In this document: positions 1-11,387 of the stretch, piece after piece
Layout of the letters: the number at the start of each line of letters is the position of its first letter
Position numbering within the stretch: position 1 is the stretch's first letter
Origin: Zoogloea oleivorans
Lineage (GTDB): Bacteria > Pseudomonadota > Gammaproteobacteria > Burkholderiales > Rhodocyclaceae
Assembly: GCF_008107625.1 (NCBI RefSeq)
Contig: NZ_SDKK01000006.1
Span: 81,148-121,965 of the forward strand
Reading direction: 5' to 3'
DNA length: 40,818 bases
Translations under genes and position numbers: made by a program
The notes under the pieces: generated by a model
Database searches by the model: none
Told to the model about the DNA's origin: nothing
The model's input: only the letters and a program-made list of their open reading frames with translations

Positions 1-176
1 TGCTGGCCACCGGCACGCCGACCTGGGCCCGCCTCGAAAACGGCGACGGCCGCTGGGTGCTCAACGGCCCGGCCTCCGACGTGGTCGGAGAGGGCGTGCT
101 CGTGCTGCTGCTGACACCCGGCCCCTACTACCACGGCGGCCGCATCTACGTCGATAGCGTGGTCCTCTCGTCGTGA
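1..176 (+). CDS. C-terminal end of a phage structural protein (partial)
   Basis: An open frame enters from the left edge and stops with TGA at 174-176, leaving 57 visible residues rich in Gly, Val and Leu. No family is recognisable from this tail alone. The next gene starts with GTG at 173, overlapping this stop by four bases, so the two are translationally coupled. The phage assignment rests only on the neighbours at 173-2246, which look like tail genes. Confidence 0.55.
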   Translation, partial: LATGTPTWARLENGDGRWVLNGPASDVVGEGVLVLLLTPGPYYHGGRIYVDSVVLSS

Positions 177-2032
177 GCGTCGATCTGCGCCTCCACCGCG
201 CGCTCGACCGCAGCACCCACCTGGTCTTCGGTCGAGGCCCGTCCCCCGATGACTTCGTAGGGCACATCGTCGTCGTCGCGGTTGCCCCGGCGCCGGCGGT
301 CCGGATGAGCGTGGGCGCTGCGTATGCCACGGCTGTTGCGGTGCTTGCGCCGGGTGCGGCGATCGCCATTCGGGCTGAGTATCGATCCGAAGTTGAGCGC
401 CCGCTGGTCGGTGTGGCGCGTGATCGCGCCCAAGTCGCGCAGGCCTACCTGTCCAGTCAAACCGAACGCTTCCAGCAGGCCGTCTCGGCCACCCACAGCA
501 CCCGCACCAGGTATCAATCCGCAGCCCTGCGCACTGCGTTCGCTGGCGCGGCCTTCCAGGATGCCGCCCCCGCAGCCTGCGGCCTGGCCGGCGTGTTTCA
601 AGCCTCCGCCCCTATGTTCGCCGATGCGGCAGCGAGCTGGCAGGACGCCGCCTCATCCCACCAGGTGCTGGCCAGCCGCTTCGGGGAGGCTCAGGCCGCA
701 TCCTCTCATGTGGGCGGACGCTGGCAGGACACGATCCGCTACCTGCGCGCCGTCACCACGGCGGCTCAAGAGGCCATTGCACGGGCCATGGCTATCCGCC
801 AGCACGCCGGCCCGGCACAGCAGATCCTGCTGCGCCAGGCAGGGCGCTGGCAGGACGCATGGGGCCCTCGGCCCGGTCGCACCGCCGTCGTCGTGCCGCC
901 CACCCCGGGCCGTTACATCCCGCCGCCCGGTAACGCGGTGGACCTGCTGTTCGACACGCTGCTCACGCGCTCAACGCACCTCATCTTTGGACGTGACGGC
1001 TTGCCTGTGCCGGCCCCCATCCTTGTCCCCGTCCTGGAGGCTTACTACGTGTTCAACACCATTACCCTCGCCCGCGCCGACAGCGGGGTCGAGATCCCCG
1101 CGCGCGGCCTGGCCGTCGGCATCAGCCGGGACGGCCCGCACTGGACCTGGTCCGCAGTGATCCCCGGCGGCGCCAGGGCGCTGGTCGCCCGGAATCCGGA
1201 CCCCGTCGAGCTGATCGCCGTGGTGAATGGCCTTGAAATGCGCCTGCTGGCCGAGAATTCGGAGCGGGACCGGCGCCACGGCGCCGACTGGCTCCGCGTC
1301 TCCGGCCGCAGCCGTTCCGCCTGGCTGTCCGAGCAGTACGCGCCGAAGGAAGCCCGCAGCAACCTCACCGCCCTCAACGCCCAGCAGCTGGCCGACGCCG
1401 TCCTCACGGTCAACGGCGTTTCCATCGGCTGGGCACTCGACTGGCAGATCGTCGATTGGCTCGTCCCCGCCGGCGCCTGGAGCCACTACGGCACCCACAT
1501 GGAAGCCCTCGCACGGCTCGCCGAGGCCGGCGGCGGCTACCTCCAGGCCGACCCGGCCGCGCAGCGCATCGCCGTCCTGCCGCATTACCCGGCCCTGCCG
1601 TGGCACTGGCCCAGCGCCACGCCCGACATCGTGCTGCCCGAAGACATCGTCGAAGTCGAGCGCACCCTCACCGCCGACCAACCCGAATACAACGCGGTGT
1701 ACGTGATCGGCCAGTCCGCCGCCGGCCGCCGCGACCGCGTCCTGCGTGCAGGCTCCGCAGCAGACCGCCTCGCCCCCCAGGTCGTCGATGCCCTGGCCAC
1801 CGACCCCATCATGACGCGCGCCCGGGGCGGCACGGTACTCGCCGAAGGCGGCGCCCAATCCCGCATCAGCCTGCGCCTCCCCGTGCTCCCGGAAACCGGC
1901 CTCATCCTGCCCGGCCGCATGATCGAGTACAGCGCCGAAGGCATCACCCGCCGCGGCCTGACCCGCTCGCTACAGGGCGAATGGTCGCACCCCGAGCTGT
2001 GGCAAACCGTGGAGATCGAAGTCCGTGACTAA
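173..2032 (+). CDS. Phage tail-tip / baseplate-hub-like protein, 619 aa
   Basis: This is a 619-residue protein with no signal peptide. Three parts can be seen. Residues about 1-110 carry a RSTHLVFGR motif. Residues about 90-235 are Ala/Gln-rich and helical, with recurring WQDA or FQDA motifs. Residues about 255-619 start with a second copy of the motif, RSTHLIFGR, and continue into a sheet-rich region. That C-terminal region has features I associate with phage tail hub proteins: a YNAVYVIG strand, an LPVLPETGLILPGRMIEY segment and a final WQTVEIEV strand. The GTG start overlaps the preceding stop, and the 3' end overlaps the next gene by 8 bases. The tail-hub assignment is by feel of the fold and by context, not by a matched domain. 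Confidence 0.55.
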   Translation: MSVDLRLHRALDRSTHLVFGRGPSPDDFVGHIVVVAVAPAPAVRMSVGAAYATAVAVLAPGAAIAIRAEYRSEVERPLVGVARDRAQVAQAYLSSQTERFQQAVSATHSTRTRYQSAALRTAFAGAAFQDAAPAACGLAGVFQASAPMFADAAASWQDAASSHQVLASRFGEAQAASSHVGGRWQDTIRYLRAVTTAAQEAIARAMAIRQHAGPAQQILLRQAGRWQDAWGPRPGRTAVVVPPTPGRYIPPPGNAVDLLFDTLLTRSTHLIFGRDGLPVPAPILVPVLEAYYVFNTITLARADSGVEIPARGLAVGISRDGPHWTWSAVIPGGARALVARNPDPVELIAVVNGLEMRLLAENSERDRRHGADWLRVSGRSRSAWLSEQYAPKEARSNLTALNAQQLADAVLTVNGVSIGWALDWQIVDWLVPAGAWSHYGTHMEALARLAEAGGGYLQADPAAQRIAVLPHYPALPWHWPSATPDIVLPEDIVEVERTLTADQPEYNAVYVIGQSAAGRRDRVLRAGSAADRLAPQVVDALATDPIMTRARGGTVLAEGGAQSRISLRLPVLPETGLILPGRMIEYSAEGITRRGLTRSLQGEWSHPELWQTVEIEVRD

Positions 2033-2246
2033 CCCACTCAAGGCCCTCCGCGAACTCACTGCCGGCCCCCCGCTGCTCACCGGCGCCGTCACCTGGACAG
2101 ACGGCACATCCAGCCAGCTCACCCTGCCCGGCGGAGCTGTCATCACTGTCCGCGGCACCGCGCCCATTGGCACGGCCGTCTATCACCGCGACGCCGCCAT
2201 AGAAGGTGAAGCACCGAACCTGCCGGGAGTGGATATCGAAGTTTGA
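2025..2246 (+). CDS. Small phage-associated protein, 73 aa
   Basis: This 73-residue protein starts at GTG 2025, inside the end of the tail-hub-like gene (TAA at 2030-2032), so it is probably coupled to it. It is predicted to be mostly beta strand, with the central pattern LPGGAVITVRGTAPIGTAVYHRDAAIEGEAP. Small beta proteins of this kind commonly follow hub genes in tail modules. I do not recognise a named family. It is the last phage-like gene before the tRNA, so the prophage boundary lies between 2247 and 2491. Confidence 0.5.
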   Translation: MTNPLKALRELTAGPPLLTGAVTWTDGTSSQLTLPGGAVITVRGTAPIGTAVYHRDAAIEGEAPNLPGVDIEV

Positions 2247-2454
2247 GGCGTTACCACGACACCAGACCGGCCTGGTTTGGGGGCACAAGTAACGGCGCCG
2301 ACAGTGCCAAACCACTTGCAAATCCGTGCCAAATGTCCCGCGCGCTTACAGGACCGCGAGGCTGGGCTAGCCTTTAGCAGAGCGGTGCCGAAAGAAGCGC
2401 CCTCCCCGACACCCAAGCTCTTTTTCCACGCAGGGCAGATTGCGGGGCAAAAAT

Positions 2455-2477
2455 GAAAAACGCCCCGTAAGGGGCGT
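2455..2477 (-). terminator. Rho-independent terminator of tRNA-Ser
   Basis: On the minus strand an ACGCCCC stem with a TTAC loop and GGGGCGT arm is followed by a run of T (A-run at 2456-2460 on the plus strand). It sits 15 bases beyond the CCA end of the tRNA and fits termination of that transcript. Confidence 0.8.
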
Positions 2478-2491
2478 ATTCACTTGGTGCT

Positions 2492-2581
2492 TGGCGGAAA
2501 GGGTGAGATTCGAACTCACGGTACGCCTAAACGTACACCGGATTTCGAGTCCGGCGCATTCGACCACTCTGCCACCTTTCC
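2492..2581 (-). tRNA. tRNA-Ser (anticodon CGA)
   Basis: Read on the minus strand, the 90-base gene has a perfect 7-bp acceptor stem (GGAAAGG with CCTTTCC), discriminator G and an encoded CCA end. It has the long variable arm expected of a serine tRNA and the GTTCGAATC T-loop motif. The anticodon loop CTCGAAA gives anticodon CGA, which reads UCG codons. The 3' end faces the phage-like genes at 1-2246, the orientation expected if a phage integrated into the 3' end of the tRNA. Confidence 0.95.
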
Positions 2582-2624
2582 GCTCGAAGCAAAGAATTAT
2601 ACCCAAGATTTTAAAAAAAACCAG

Positions 2625-2987
2625 TCACGCAGCAGATTTCATCGCGCCAGGCATGAACTCATCGTACGCACGCACCGCTTCGGCAGCGTACATCAGGCTC
2701 GGACCACCGCCCATGTAGGTGCAGATGCCCAGGGTTTCCATCAGTTGCTCGCGGCTCACGCCGAGACGGATCAGGGCCTTTACGTGAAAACCAACACAGC
2801 CGTCACAGCGGGAGGCGATACCGATGGCCAGGGCGATCAACTCCTTGTCGAGCGCTGACAGCACACCGGCCTTCATGGACTCCCGGGCCATCGTACTAAA
2901 ACCCTGCATGGTTCCGGGAATCTCCGCACGCAGCGTGTCCAGTGCCTTGGAAAGATCTGAAGTAATTGTCTGAAATGACTTGCTCAT
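2625..2987 (-). CDS. AhpD/carboxymuconolactone decarboxylase-like protein
   Basis: A 120-residue all-helical protein with the CxxC-x3-H signature of AhpD-like redox proteins (CDGCVGFH), followed by a Gly-rich segment (LGICTYMGGGPSLMYAAEA) typical of the CMD family. Members act as peroxidase partners or decarboxylases. The CxxC pair here argues for a thiol-redox role rather than true gamma-carboxymuconolactone decarboxylation. I chose the ATG at 2987 because family members begin close to this point. A TTG at 3023, preceded by AGGA at good spacing, would add 12 residues and cannot be excluded. The gene stands alone between the tRNA and serS. Confidence 0.8.
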   Translation of the reverse strand: MSKSFQTITSDLSKALDTLRAEIPGTMQGFSTMARESMKAGVLSALDKELIALAIGIASRCDGCVGFHVKALIRLGVSREQLMETLGICTYMGGGPSLMYAAEAVRAYDEFMPGAMKSAA

Positions 2988-3120
2988 GGGGTTCGAATTA
3001 TGAATTTGAAATAACTCATTCAAATATCCTCGCCACTCGACCAGTGGTCAACCGCTCAGCATAAGTCGGACAACCCCATTTGCCCTCACCAAGGAACTGC
3101 GTCACGCCTTGTGAGAATCC

Positions 3121-4419
<1,299 letters not shown>

Positions 4420-4666
4420 TCAAATCAGAAAACTAGCTTATCGACAAAGTCGCGGCCTGGAAATTGCTTCGCATGACCACGGCTTTTCGGTTATATTGCA
4501 GCGCAACATGCATGCCTTGCATGCGCCCCTGGAAACAATAGAAATCAAGAAGTTAATAGCCTAAAAAAGGTGAAACTTTTCTTGATTTAACAAACTCATA
4601 GGTCACAATCAAGAGAAGGTGTCCGCAGACGGCGCCATTTCAATTTGACCATTGAAGGAGACTCCG

Positions 4667-4930
4667 ATGTTATCCATCCGCGACTGCCTGGATTACTGCG
4701 ACCTCACCGACGAGGACGTTGCCATTATTGCCGAGCACCATGACATTCCCGAAGCGGCTGCGGCTCAGATTGCCTGTGGTCTGGTTCAGACTCGCGAAGG
4801 CACCCTGATGCTGACCCAGTTCATGCTTGACCTCGTGGATGCCGCCGAAGAGCGTGGCGACCCTACCAAGGCCAAGCGTTTCCGTGACGCCTGCGCCCGC
4901 TTTGTAGCGAGCCACCCACTCCAACACTGA
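4667..4930 (+). CDS. Small acidic protein of unknown function, 87 aa
   Basis: The start is the ATG at 4667, preceded by a strong AAGGAG site at 4655-4660. The 87-residue product is acidic, helical and soluble, with no signal peptide or membrane segment (MLSIRDCLDYCDLTDEDV start). I do not recognise a family. It points against its neighbours, and its TGA ends one base before the rarA stop, so the two genes converge almost end to end. The 250 bases upstream, shared with the divergent serS, are AT-richer than the surroundings and presumably hold both promoters. Confidence 0.8.
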   Translation: MLSIRDCLDYCDLTDEDVAIIAEHHDIPEAAAAQIACGLVQTREGTLMLTQFMLDLVDAAEERGDPTKAKRFRDACARFVASHPLQH

Positions 4931-4931
4931 T

Positions 4932-6263
4932 TCACCCACGCCCTGCGCGGGCCTCACGGGCTTCAAACTCCCGGTCGAGTTCCCGCAGGCGCTCCAGTTT
5001 TTCGGCGATTTTCGCCTCCAGGCCGCGTCCAACAGGCTCATACCAACCCGGCGGAGCCATTCCGTCCGGCAGGTAACTCTCGCCAGCGGCGTAACCGCCC
5101 GGTTCGTCATGGGCGTAGCGATAAGCCTTGCCGTAGCCGAGTTCTTTCATCAGCTTCGTCGGCGCATTGCGCAGATGAATCGGCACCGACCGGGACGTGT
5201 CGGTGGACACAAACTTGCGCGCCGCATTATACGCCTTGTAAACCGCGTTCGATTTGGCCGCACAGGCCAGGAAAACCGCGGCTTGGGCCAGCGCCAGCTC
5301 CCCCTCCGGCGACCCCAGCCGCTCGAAGGTGGCACAGGCATTGAGCGTGATTTCCAGCGCGCGCGGATCCGCCAGGCCGATATCCTCACTCGCCATGCGT
5401 ACCAGCCGGCGCCCCAGATACAGCGGCTCGACACCACCATCCAGCATGCGGCACAGCCAGTACAGCGCGGCATCCGGATCGGAACCGCGGATCGACTTGT
5501 GCAAGGCCGATATCTGGTCGTAGAAGGCTTCGCCGCCCTTGTCGAAACGCCGCAGGCTGCGCGACAACGCATCGTCGATGAAGGCAGCCGGCACCGGATT
5601 CACGCCTGCAGTGGTGGCCGCCGTCTCGACCTGCTCCAGCAAGTTCAGCATGCGCCGGGCGTCACCATCGGCAAAGCCGGTCAGGCGGTCACGGGCATCA
5701 TCCTCAAAAACCAGTTCAGGGCAGGCAAAGGCCCGCGCCCGCTCGAACAGCTCGCCCAGTTCGTCGGCACTCAACGGCTGCAGCACGTAAACCGCCGCCC
5801 GCGACAACAGCGCCGAATTCACCTCGAAAGACGGATTTTCGGTCGTTGCCCCGACCAGCGTCACCAGCCCCTGCTCCACAAAAGGCAGGAAGGCATCCTG
5901 CTGGGCCTTGTTGAAGCGATGGACTTCATCCACGAACAGGATCGTGTGGCGCCCGCGGGTACGTGCAACTTCGGCCTGGGCAATCGCCTCACGGATGTCC
6001 TTCACCCCCGAAAACACCGCCGACAGGGCCGTGAACTCCGCGTCGAAGGCCCGTGCCATCAAGCGTGCGAGCGTTGTCTTGCCGACCCCGGGCGGCCCCC
6101 ACAGAATCATCGAATGGGGCTTGCCCGACTGAAAGGCCAGTGCCAGCGGCTTGCCAGGCCCGAGCAGGTGCTTCTGGCCGATCACGTCCGCAATCGTCTG
6201 CGGACGCATGGCTTCCGCCAGCGGCAGACGCGGCGGATCGAGAGAATCGAAAAGATCAGCCAT
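4932..6263 (-). CDS. rarA: Replication-associated recombination protein A (AAA+ ATPase)
   Basis: RarA (MgsA/YcaJ) is a clamp-loader-like AAA+ ATPase that acts at stalled replication forks and binds SSB and DNA ends. The 443-residue length is typical. Walker A is GPPGVGKT at residues 56-63 and Walker B is [12 protein letters not shown] near 110. The sensor motif [17 protein letters not shown] follows, and the C-terminal tetramerisation domain carries the [10 protein letters not shown] and [16 protein letters not shown] segments. It lies 20 bases downstream of lolA in the same direction, in the conserved ftsK-lolA-rarA group. Confidence 0.97.
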   Translation of the reverse strand: MADLFDSLDPPRLPLAEAMRPQTIADVIGQKHLLGPGKPLALAFQSGKPHSMILWGPPGVGKTTLARLMARAFDAEFTALSAVFSGVKDIREAIAQAEVARTRGRHTILFVDEVHRFNKAQQDAFLPFVEQGLVTLVGATTENPSFEVNSALLSRAAVYVLQPLSADELGELFERARAFACPELVFEDDARDRLTGFADGDARRMLNLLEQVETAATTAGVNPVPAAFIDDALSRSLRRFDKGGEAFYDQISALHKSIRGSDPDAALYWLCRMLDGGVEPLYLGRRLVRMASEDIGLADPRALEITLNACATFERLGSPEGELALAQAAVFLACAAKSNAVYKAYNAARKFVSTDTSRSVPIHLRNAPTKLMKELGYGKAYRYAHDEPGGYAAGESYLPDGMAPPGWYEPVGRGLEAKIAEKLERLRELDREFEAREARAGRG

Positions 6264-6283
6264 GAAAGTACGAAAACCTGTGC

Positions 6284-6910
6284 TTACTCACCCACCACGT
6301 CAGCGCCCTTGGGCGGCGTGAAACGGAACAAGCCGGCGTCGAGGGAAGGGTTGCGCTCGATCTGCCCGAAGAGCAGCGAAGTGGTCTGGCCGAAGTTGTC
6401 ATTGAGCAGCATCGCCTTCAGCTGACCGCCGGCAAAGCCCATGCGGATGCGCTCGAAACTGCTGTCCTCGGCCTTCGGCGTCGCTTCGATCCACTCCAGC
6501 CCGTCGGCATCACCGGCGTTCTTGAGCACGAAGTTCCTGTCGAGGGAGTTGTCGCCCGCCAGGATCGCCGCTGGCGTGCTGCCGAGCGCCTGACCAAGCT
6601 TCTTGGTCGTGACCTGATTGAGTTCCTGATCGTAGGCCCACAGCTTGGAGCCATCGCCCACCAGCAACTGGGCATAAGGCTTTTCGTAGATCCACCGGAA
6701 CTTGCCCGGCCGCGAGAATGCGAAGGTGCCGCTCGCCGGCTGGGGCTTGCGTCCCGATTTGGAGAAGACCTGCTGGGTGAAGCTGCCCCGTGCCGTCCGA
6801 GTGCCGTCCATGAACTGCTTGAGCTGGGCCAGCCCGTCTGCGTGGACCGAACCGGCAGCGAATAACAGCGCGAGCCCGAGGGCGCGCAGCGTGGGGGTGC
6901 GAAACATCAT
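6284..6910 (-). CDS. lolA: Outer-membrane lipoprotein carrier protein LolA
   Basis: LolA takes lipoproteins released by LolCDE and carries them across the periplasm to LolB. The 208-residue precursor has a Sec signal peptide, probably cleaved after AGSVHA near residue 24. The mature part shows LolA hallmarks: [34 protein letters not shown], then [23 protein letters not shown]. The ATG overlaps the ftsK stop as ATGA (6907-6910), so translation is coupled. A second in-frame ATG follows directly and is better spaced from the AAGGAG site, so the start may be one codon later. Confidence 0.96.
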   Translation of the reverse strand: MMFRTPTLRALGLALLFAAGSVHADGLAQLKQFMDGTRTARGSFTQQVFSKSGRKPQPASGTFAFSRPGKFRWIYEKPYAQLLVGDGSKLWAYDQELNQVTTKKLGQALGSTPAAILAGDNSLDRNFVLKNAGDADGLEWIEATPKAEDSSFERIRMGFAGGQLKAMLLNDNFGQTTSLLFGQIERNPSLDAGLFRFTPPKGADVVGE

Positions 6911-9327
6911 TCTCCTTCGCGGGGTGGCGTAACCACTTCCCGATTGCCATTGGTGCCCATGGACGAAACCAGTCCCGAGCGCTCCATTTGTTCGATCAGG
7001 CGAGCAGCCCGGTTGTAGCCGATGCGCAGATGCCGCTGAACCAGTGAAATCGATGGCCGACGGGTCTTGAGGACGATCTCGACGGCCTGATCGTAGAGCG
7101 GATCCGCTTCACTGCCCTCACCGCCGCCTTCGCCGCCACCGAGCAGGTCACCGCCCTCCTCCTCCGACGGCGCCAGGATGCCCTCGATGTAATCCGGCGC
7201 ACCAAGAGACTTGAGGTATTCGACCACCCGGTGCACTTCGTTGTCGGCCACGAAAGCGCCGTGCATGCGAATCGGCAGGCCAGTGCCCGGCGCCAGGTAG
7301 AGCATGTCGCCCATCCCCAGCAACGCCTCGGCGCCCATCTGGTCGAGAATGGTGCGGGAGTCGATCTTGCTGGACACCTGGAAGGCCATGCGGGTCGGGA
7401 TGTTGGCCTTGATAAGGCCGGTGATCACGTCCACGCTGGGGCGCTGGGTGGCGAGAATCAGATGGATACCGGCCGCCCGGGCCTTCTGGGCCAGACGGGC
7501 AATCAACTCCTCGATCTTCTTGCCGACCACCATCATCAGGTCGGCCAGCTCGTCGATGATCACCACGATGTAGGGCAGCTTGTCAAGGGGCTCGGGGCTT
7601 TCCGGGGTGATCGAAAACGGGTTGGTGAGCGGCGAGCCGGCCTTGGCAGCATCGGCAACGGCCTTGTTGTAGCCGGCCAGGTTGCGCACACCAAGGGAGG
7701 ACATCAGCTTGTAGCGCTTTTCCATCTCTGCCACACACCAGTTGAGCGCGTTGGCGGCATGCTTCATGTCAGTCACCACCGGCGCCAGCAGGTGCGGGAT
7801 ACCTTCGTAGATGGACAGTTCGAGCATCTTCGGATCGACGAGGATCAAACGCACGTCGCTCGGCTCGGACTTGTAGAGCAGCGACAGGATCATCGCGTTG
7901 ATGCCCACCGACTTGCCCGAACCGGTGGTACCGGCCACCAGCAGGTGCGGCGTCTTGGCGATGTCGGCGACCATCGGCTGACCACCGATGTCCTTGCCGA
8001 GCGCCACGGTCAGTGGCGACTGCATGTCGTGGTAGACCTTGGAACCGAGGATTTCCGACAGGCGCACGGTCTGGCGCTTGGGATTGGGCAATTCGAGGGC
8101 CATGCAAGCCTTGCCGGGCACCGTCTCGACGACACGGATACTCACCACCGAAAGCGCCCGGGCCAGATCCTTGACCAGATTGACCACCTGGCTACCCTTC
8201 ACGCCCACCGCCGGCTCGATCTCGAAACGGGTGATCACCGGGCCGGGATAGGCCGCCAGCACCTTCACCTCGACGCCAAAATCAGCCAGCTTGCGTTCGA
8301 TCACGCGGCACGTGAACTCCAGGGATTCGGGCGACGGCGGCTCCACATCATGGGAGGGAATATCAAGCAGCGACAGCGGTGGCAACGGGCCGCCGGAATG
8401 CTCCATCAGCGGGGGGGGCGCCGGCCTCGGCTTGGGCGGAGCCTGGGTGAACACCGGGGCGGGATGCGGCCTCTGCGGTGCCTCGGCGAACACCGGCTCC
8501 GAGCGCTCCTTCTGCACAGGCTCGACCTTGAGCACCTCGGCCTTGACCACCTCGGCCTTGACCACCTCGGCCTTGACCACCTCGGACATTGCCGGCTCGA
8601 TGCGTACCGGCTGAGATGGCGCGGCCTCTTCCTTCTTGCGCTGGACCTCGACCACGGCCTCACGCTTCTGGGCCACTTCCCGGCCAACGCGTCGATCCTG
8701 CCAGGTCTGGAAGCCGTTGGTCACAAACATCCACACCTTTTCGAGACCAGCCCCGAGGACCTCGGAAGCCTCGACCCAGCTGATCCCCGAGAACAGGCTC
8801 AACCCGCCGGCAATCAGGGCCAGCAGCAGCAGCGTGCCGCCTGTAAAACCCAGATACTGAAGCACCAGACCGCCCAGCTCGAGGCCGATGACACCGCCCG
8901 GCTCCAGCGGCAACGTCGCCTTCAGGGTGTGGAAGCGCATCGCCTCAAGGCTGCTGCTCGCCACCAGCACCACCAGAAAACCGAACAACACAACAAAGAA
9001 GGAGCGCCGATCGGCACCGAAGTGCATCTGCAGGCGACGAAAGCCGATCGCCAGCCCGAAGCCAAGGAAAACCACCCACCACCAGGCCGACAGACCGAAA
9101 AGATAGAACAGCAGATCCGACATCCAGGCGCCGAAACGCCCGCCCGGATTACTCACCCGCTCCACCTGCACCGCGTGGGACCAGCCCGGATCAGCCTTGG
9201 AGTAGCCGAACAGGATCATGGCAACATAAAGCGCCAGCACACCGAGGAGCAGCCAGCGGGCTTCCTGCAACAGGCTGGAGATCTTCTCCGGCAGGGGAAG
9301 TGGACGGGTGGAAGGACGATTGAGCAT
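6907..9327 (-). CDS. ftsK: DNA translocase FtsK
   Basis: FtsK anchors in the division septum and pumps chromosomal DNA so that XerCD can resolve dimers at dif. The 806-residue protein has four membrane helices within residues about 20-180 and a Pro/Lys/Glu-rich linker at about 215-330. The RecA-like motor follows, with Walker A GTTGSGKS at 466-473 and [12 protein letters not shown] as Walker B. The winged-helix gamma domain ([25 protein letters not shown]) ends the protein and reads KOPS sites. It is shorter than E. coli FtsK because the linker is short. The linker contains the tandem five-residue repeat listed at 8521-8580. The gene overlaps lolA by four bases. Confidence 0.97.
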   Translation of the reverse strand: MLNRPSTRPLPLPEKISSLLQEARWLLLGVLALYVAMILFGYSKADPGWSHAVQVERVSNPGGRFGAWMSDLLFYLFGLSAWWWVVFLGFGLAIGFRRLQMHFGADRRSFFVVLFGFLVVLVASSSLEAMRFHTLKATLPLEPGGVIGLELGGLVLQYLGFTGGTLLLLALIAGGLSLFSGISWVEASEVLGAGLEKVWMFVTNGFQTWQDRRVGREVAQKREAVVEVQRKKEEAAPSQPVRIEPAMSEVVKAEVVKAEVVKAEVLKVEPVQKERSEPVFAEAPQRPHPAPVFTQAPPKPRPAPPPLMEHSGGPLPPLSLLDIPSHDVEPPSPESLEFTCRVIERKLADFGVEVKVLAAYPGPVITRFEIEPAVGVKGSQVVNLVKDLARALSVVSIRVVETVPGKACMALELPNPKRQTVRLSEILGSKVYHDMQSPLTVALGKDIGGQPMVADIAKTPHLLVAGTTGSGKSVGINAMILSLLYKSEPSDVRLILVDPKMLELSIYEGIPHLLAPVVTDMKHAANALNWCVAEMEKRYKLMSSLGVRNLAGYNKAVADAAKAGSPLTNPFSITPESPEPLDKLPYIVVIIDELADLMMVVGKKIEELIARLAQKARAAGIHLILATQRPSVDVITGLIKANIPTRMAFQVSSKIDSRTILDQMGAEALLGMGDMLYLAPGTGLPIRMHGAFVADNEVHRVVEYLKSLGAPDYIEGILAPSEEEGGDLLGGGEGGGEGSEADPLYDQAVEIVLKTRRPSISLVQRHLRIGYNRAARLIEQMERSGLVSSMGTNGNREVVTPPREGE
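8521..8580 (-). repeat. Four 15-bp tandem repeats in the ftsK linker
   Basis: Three identical 15-bp units (ctcggccttgaccac, plus strand) at 8536-8580 and one diverged unit at 8521-8535 encode repeated VVKAE pentapeptides in the FtsK linker. The unit is a multiple of three, so copy-number change would keep the frame. Confidence 0.9.
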
Positions 9328-9360
9328 GAGTGGGAGCTGGGGCGATACCGGGGGCGATAC

Positions 9361-9394
9361 AAAAAAAGCAAAAGCGCGGCATACACCGCGCTTT
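9361..9394 (-). terminator. Terminator downstream of the Crp-family gene
   Basis: A perfect 9-bp stem (AAAGCGCGG at 9371-9379 with CCGCGCTTT at 9386-9394) is followed on the minus strand by TTTTGCTTTTTTT. It lies between the regulator gene and ftsK, so the two are probably separate transcription units. Confidence 0.85.
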
Positions 9395-9468
9395 GATTAT
9401 AAACCAGGGTCTCTGGTCGTCCCCGCCTGCTCAGGTTCCGAATGAGTAAGGAAGGATTTCCGGACCAG

Positions 9469-10140
9469 TCACAAATCGATGATTTGCTCCCGCAGGATGA
9501 TGCCCCCGTCGGTTTCCTCGATCAGGCCACGCAAGCCGAGATCCTTCATGACCCGGCTGACCATCTCGCGGGAGGCACCGATCATCTTGGCGATGTCCTG
9601 CTTGGAGATCTTCTTCTTGACGATCTTCAGACCATCGACCTCTTCCGACATCTCGAGGAGCAGGCGCGCCACACGGCCGTAAACATCCATCAGCGCGAGG
9701 CTTTCGATCTTGCGATCAGCGTCTCGCAGACGGCGCGTCAGGTTGCACATCACATGCCAGGCCAGATCGAAGTTGTCCTGCATGAGGCGCTTGAAATCGG
9801 TCTTGGCAATGGTCACCAGATCAGACGGCGACACGGCCACCACCGAGGCAGAACGGGGGCTGTCGTCGAGAACCCCCATCTCGCCGAACATTTCACCCTG
9901 GCCAAGAATGGTCAGGATCACTTCACGCCCATCCTCGTCGCTCACCATCACCTTCAGGTTGCCGGTCAGCACAAAGTAGACAAAATCGGTACGATCGCCT
10001 TCATGCACGACCGCAGAGCCCCGCGGGACCCGTCGCATCATCGCGCAACGCGCAACGGCAGCCAGCCGGTCATCGCCGAGGCCCTGGAAGATAGGAAAAG
10101 TCCGCAGGGCAATCGTGGACACTGAGCTGGTAACGGTCAT
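9469..10140 (-). CDS. Crp/Fnr-family transcription regulator (Crp-like)
   Basis: A 223-residue cytoplasmic regulator with an N-terminal cyclic-nucleotide fold and a C-terminal helix-turn-helix. The phosphate-binding cassette reads GEMFGEMGVLDDSPRSA and keeps Glu87, Arg96 and Ser97, the counterparts of the cAMP contacts in Crp. There is no N-terminal cysteine cluster, so it is not an oxygen-sensing Fnr. The recognition helix (IGASREMVSRVMKDL, about 187-201) keeps Arg191, Glu192 and Arg196 as in E. coli Crp, so a TGTGA-like operator is expected. It is divergent from trxB across 216 bases. Binding of cAMP or another nucleotide is inferred, not shown. Confidence 0.9.
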   Translation of the reverse strand: MTVTSSVSTIALRTFPIFQGLGDDRLAAVARCAMMRRVPRGSAVVHEGDRTDFVYFVLTGNLKVMVSDEDGREVILTILGQGEMFGEMGVLDDSPRSASVVAVSPSDLVTIAKTDFKRLMQDNFDLAWHVMCNLTRRLRDADRKIESLALMDVYGRVARLLLEMSEEVDGLKIVKKKISKQDIAKMIGASREMVSRVMKDLGLRGLIEETDGGIILREQIIDL

Positions 10141-10260
10141 ATGGGGCTCCCCTAGGCAAAATGCAAATCAATTTGTGGATGACGTGACAAATTCATCATG
10201 CACATACAACGGTCAAGTATAAAACAAACTTGAGCATCGACGATTGGCGCCGAGCCCTGA

Positions 10261-11316
<1,056 letters not shown>

Positions 11317-11335
11317 AACCGGCTCTCGCCCCCCA

Positions 11336-11362
11336 ACGGACCGGGCATCCCGGTCCGTTTTT
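11336..11362 (+). terminator. Rho-independent terminator of trxB
   Basis: A 9-10 bp stem (acggaccggg with cccggtccgt) with a short loop is followed by TTTTT, 20 bases after the trxB stop. Confidence 0.9.
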
Positions 11363-11387
11363 CATTGGACATCACCTTTCGCACGCC

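Noticed and set aside
10170-10200. FNR box upstream of the Crp-family gene
   Set aside because: The AAATCAATTT stretch is A/T-rich and partly symmetric, but does not match TTGAT-N4-ATCAA.
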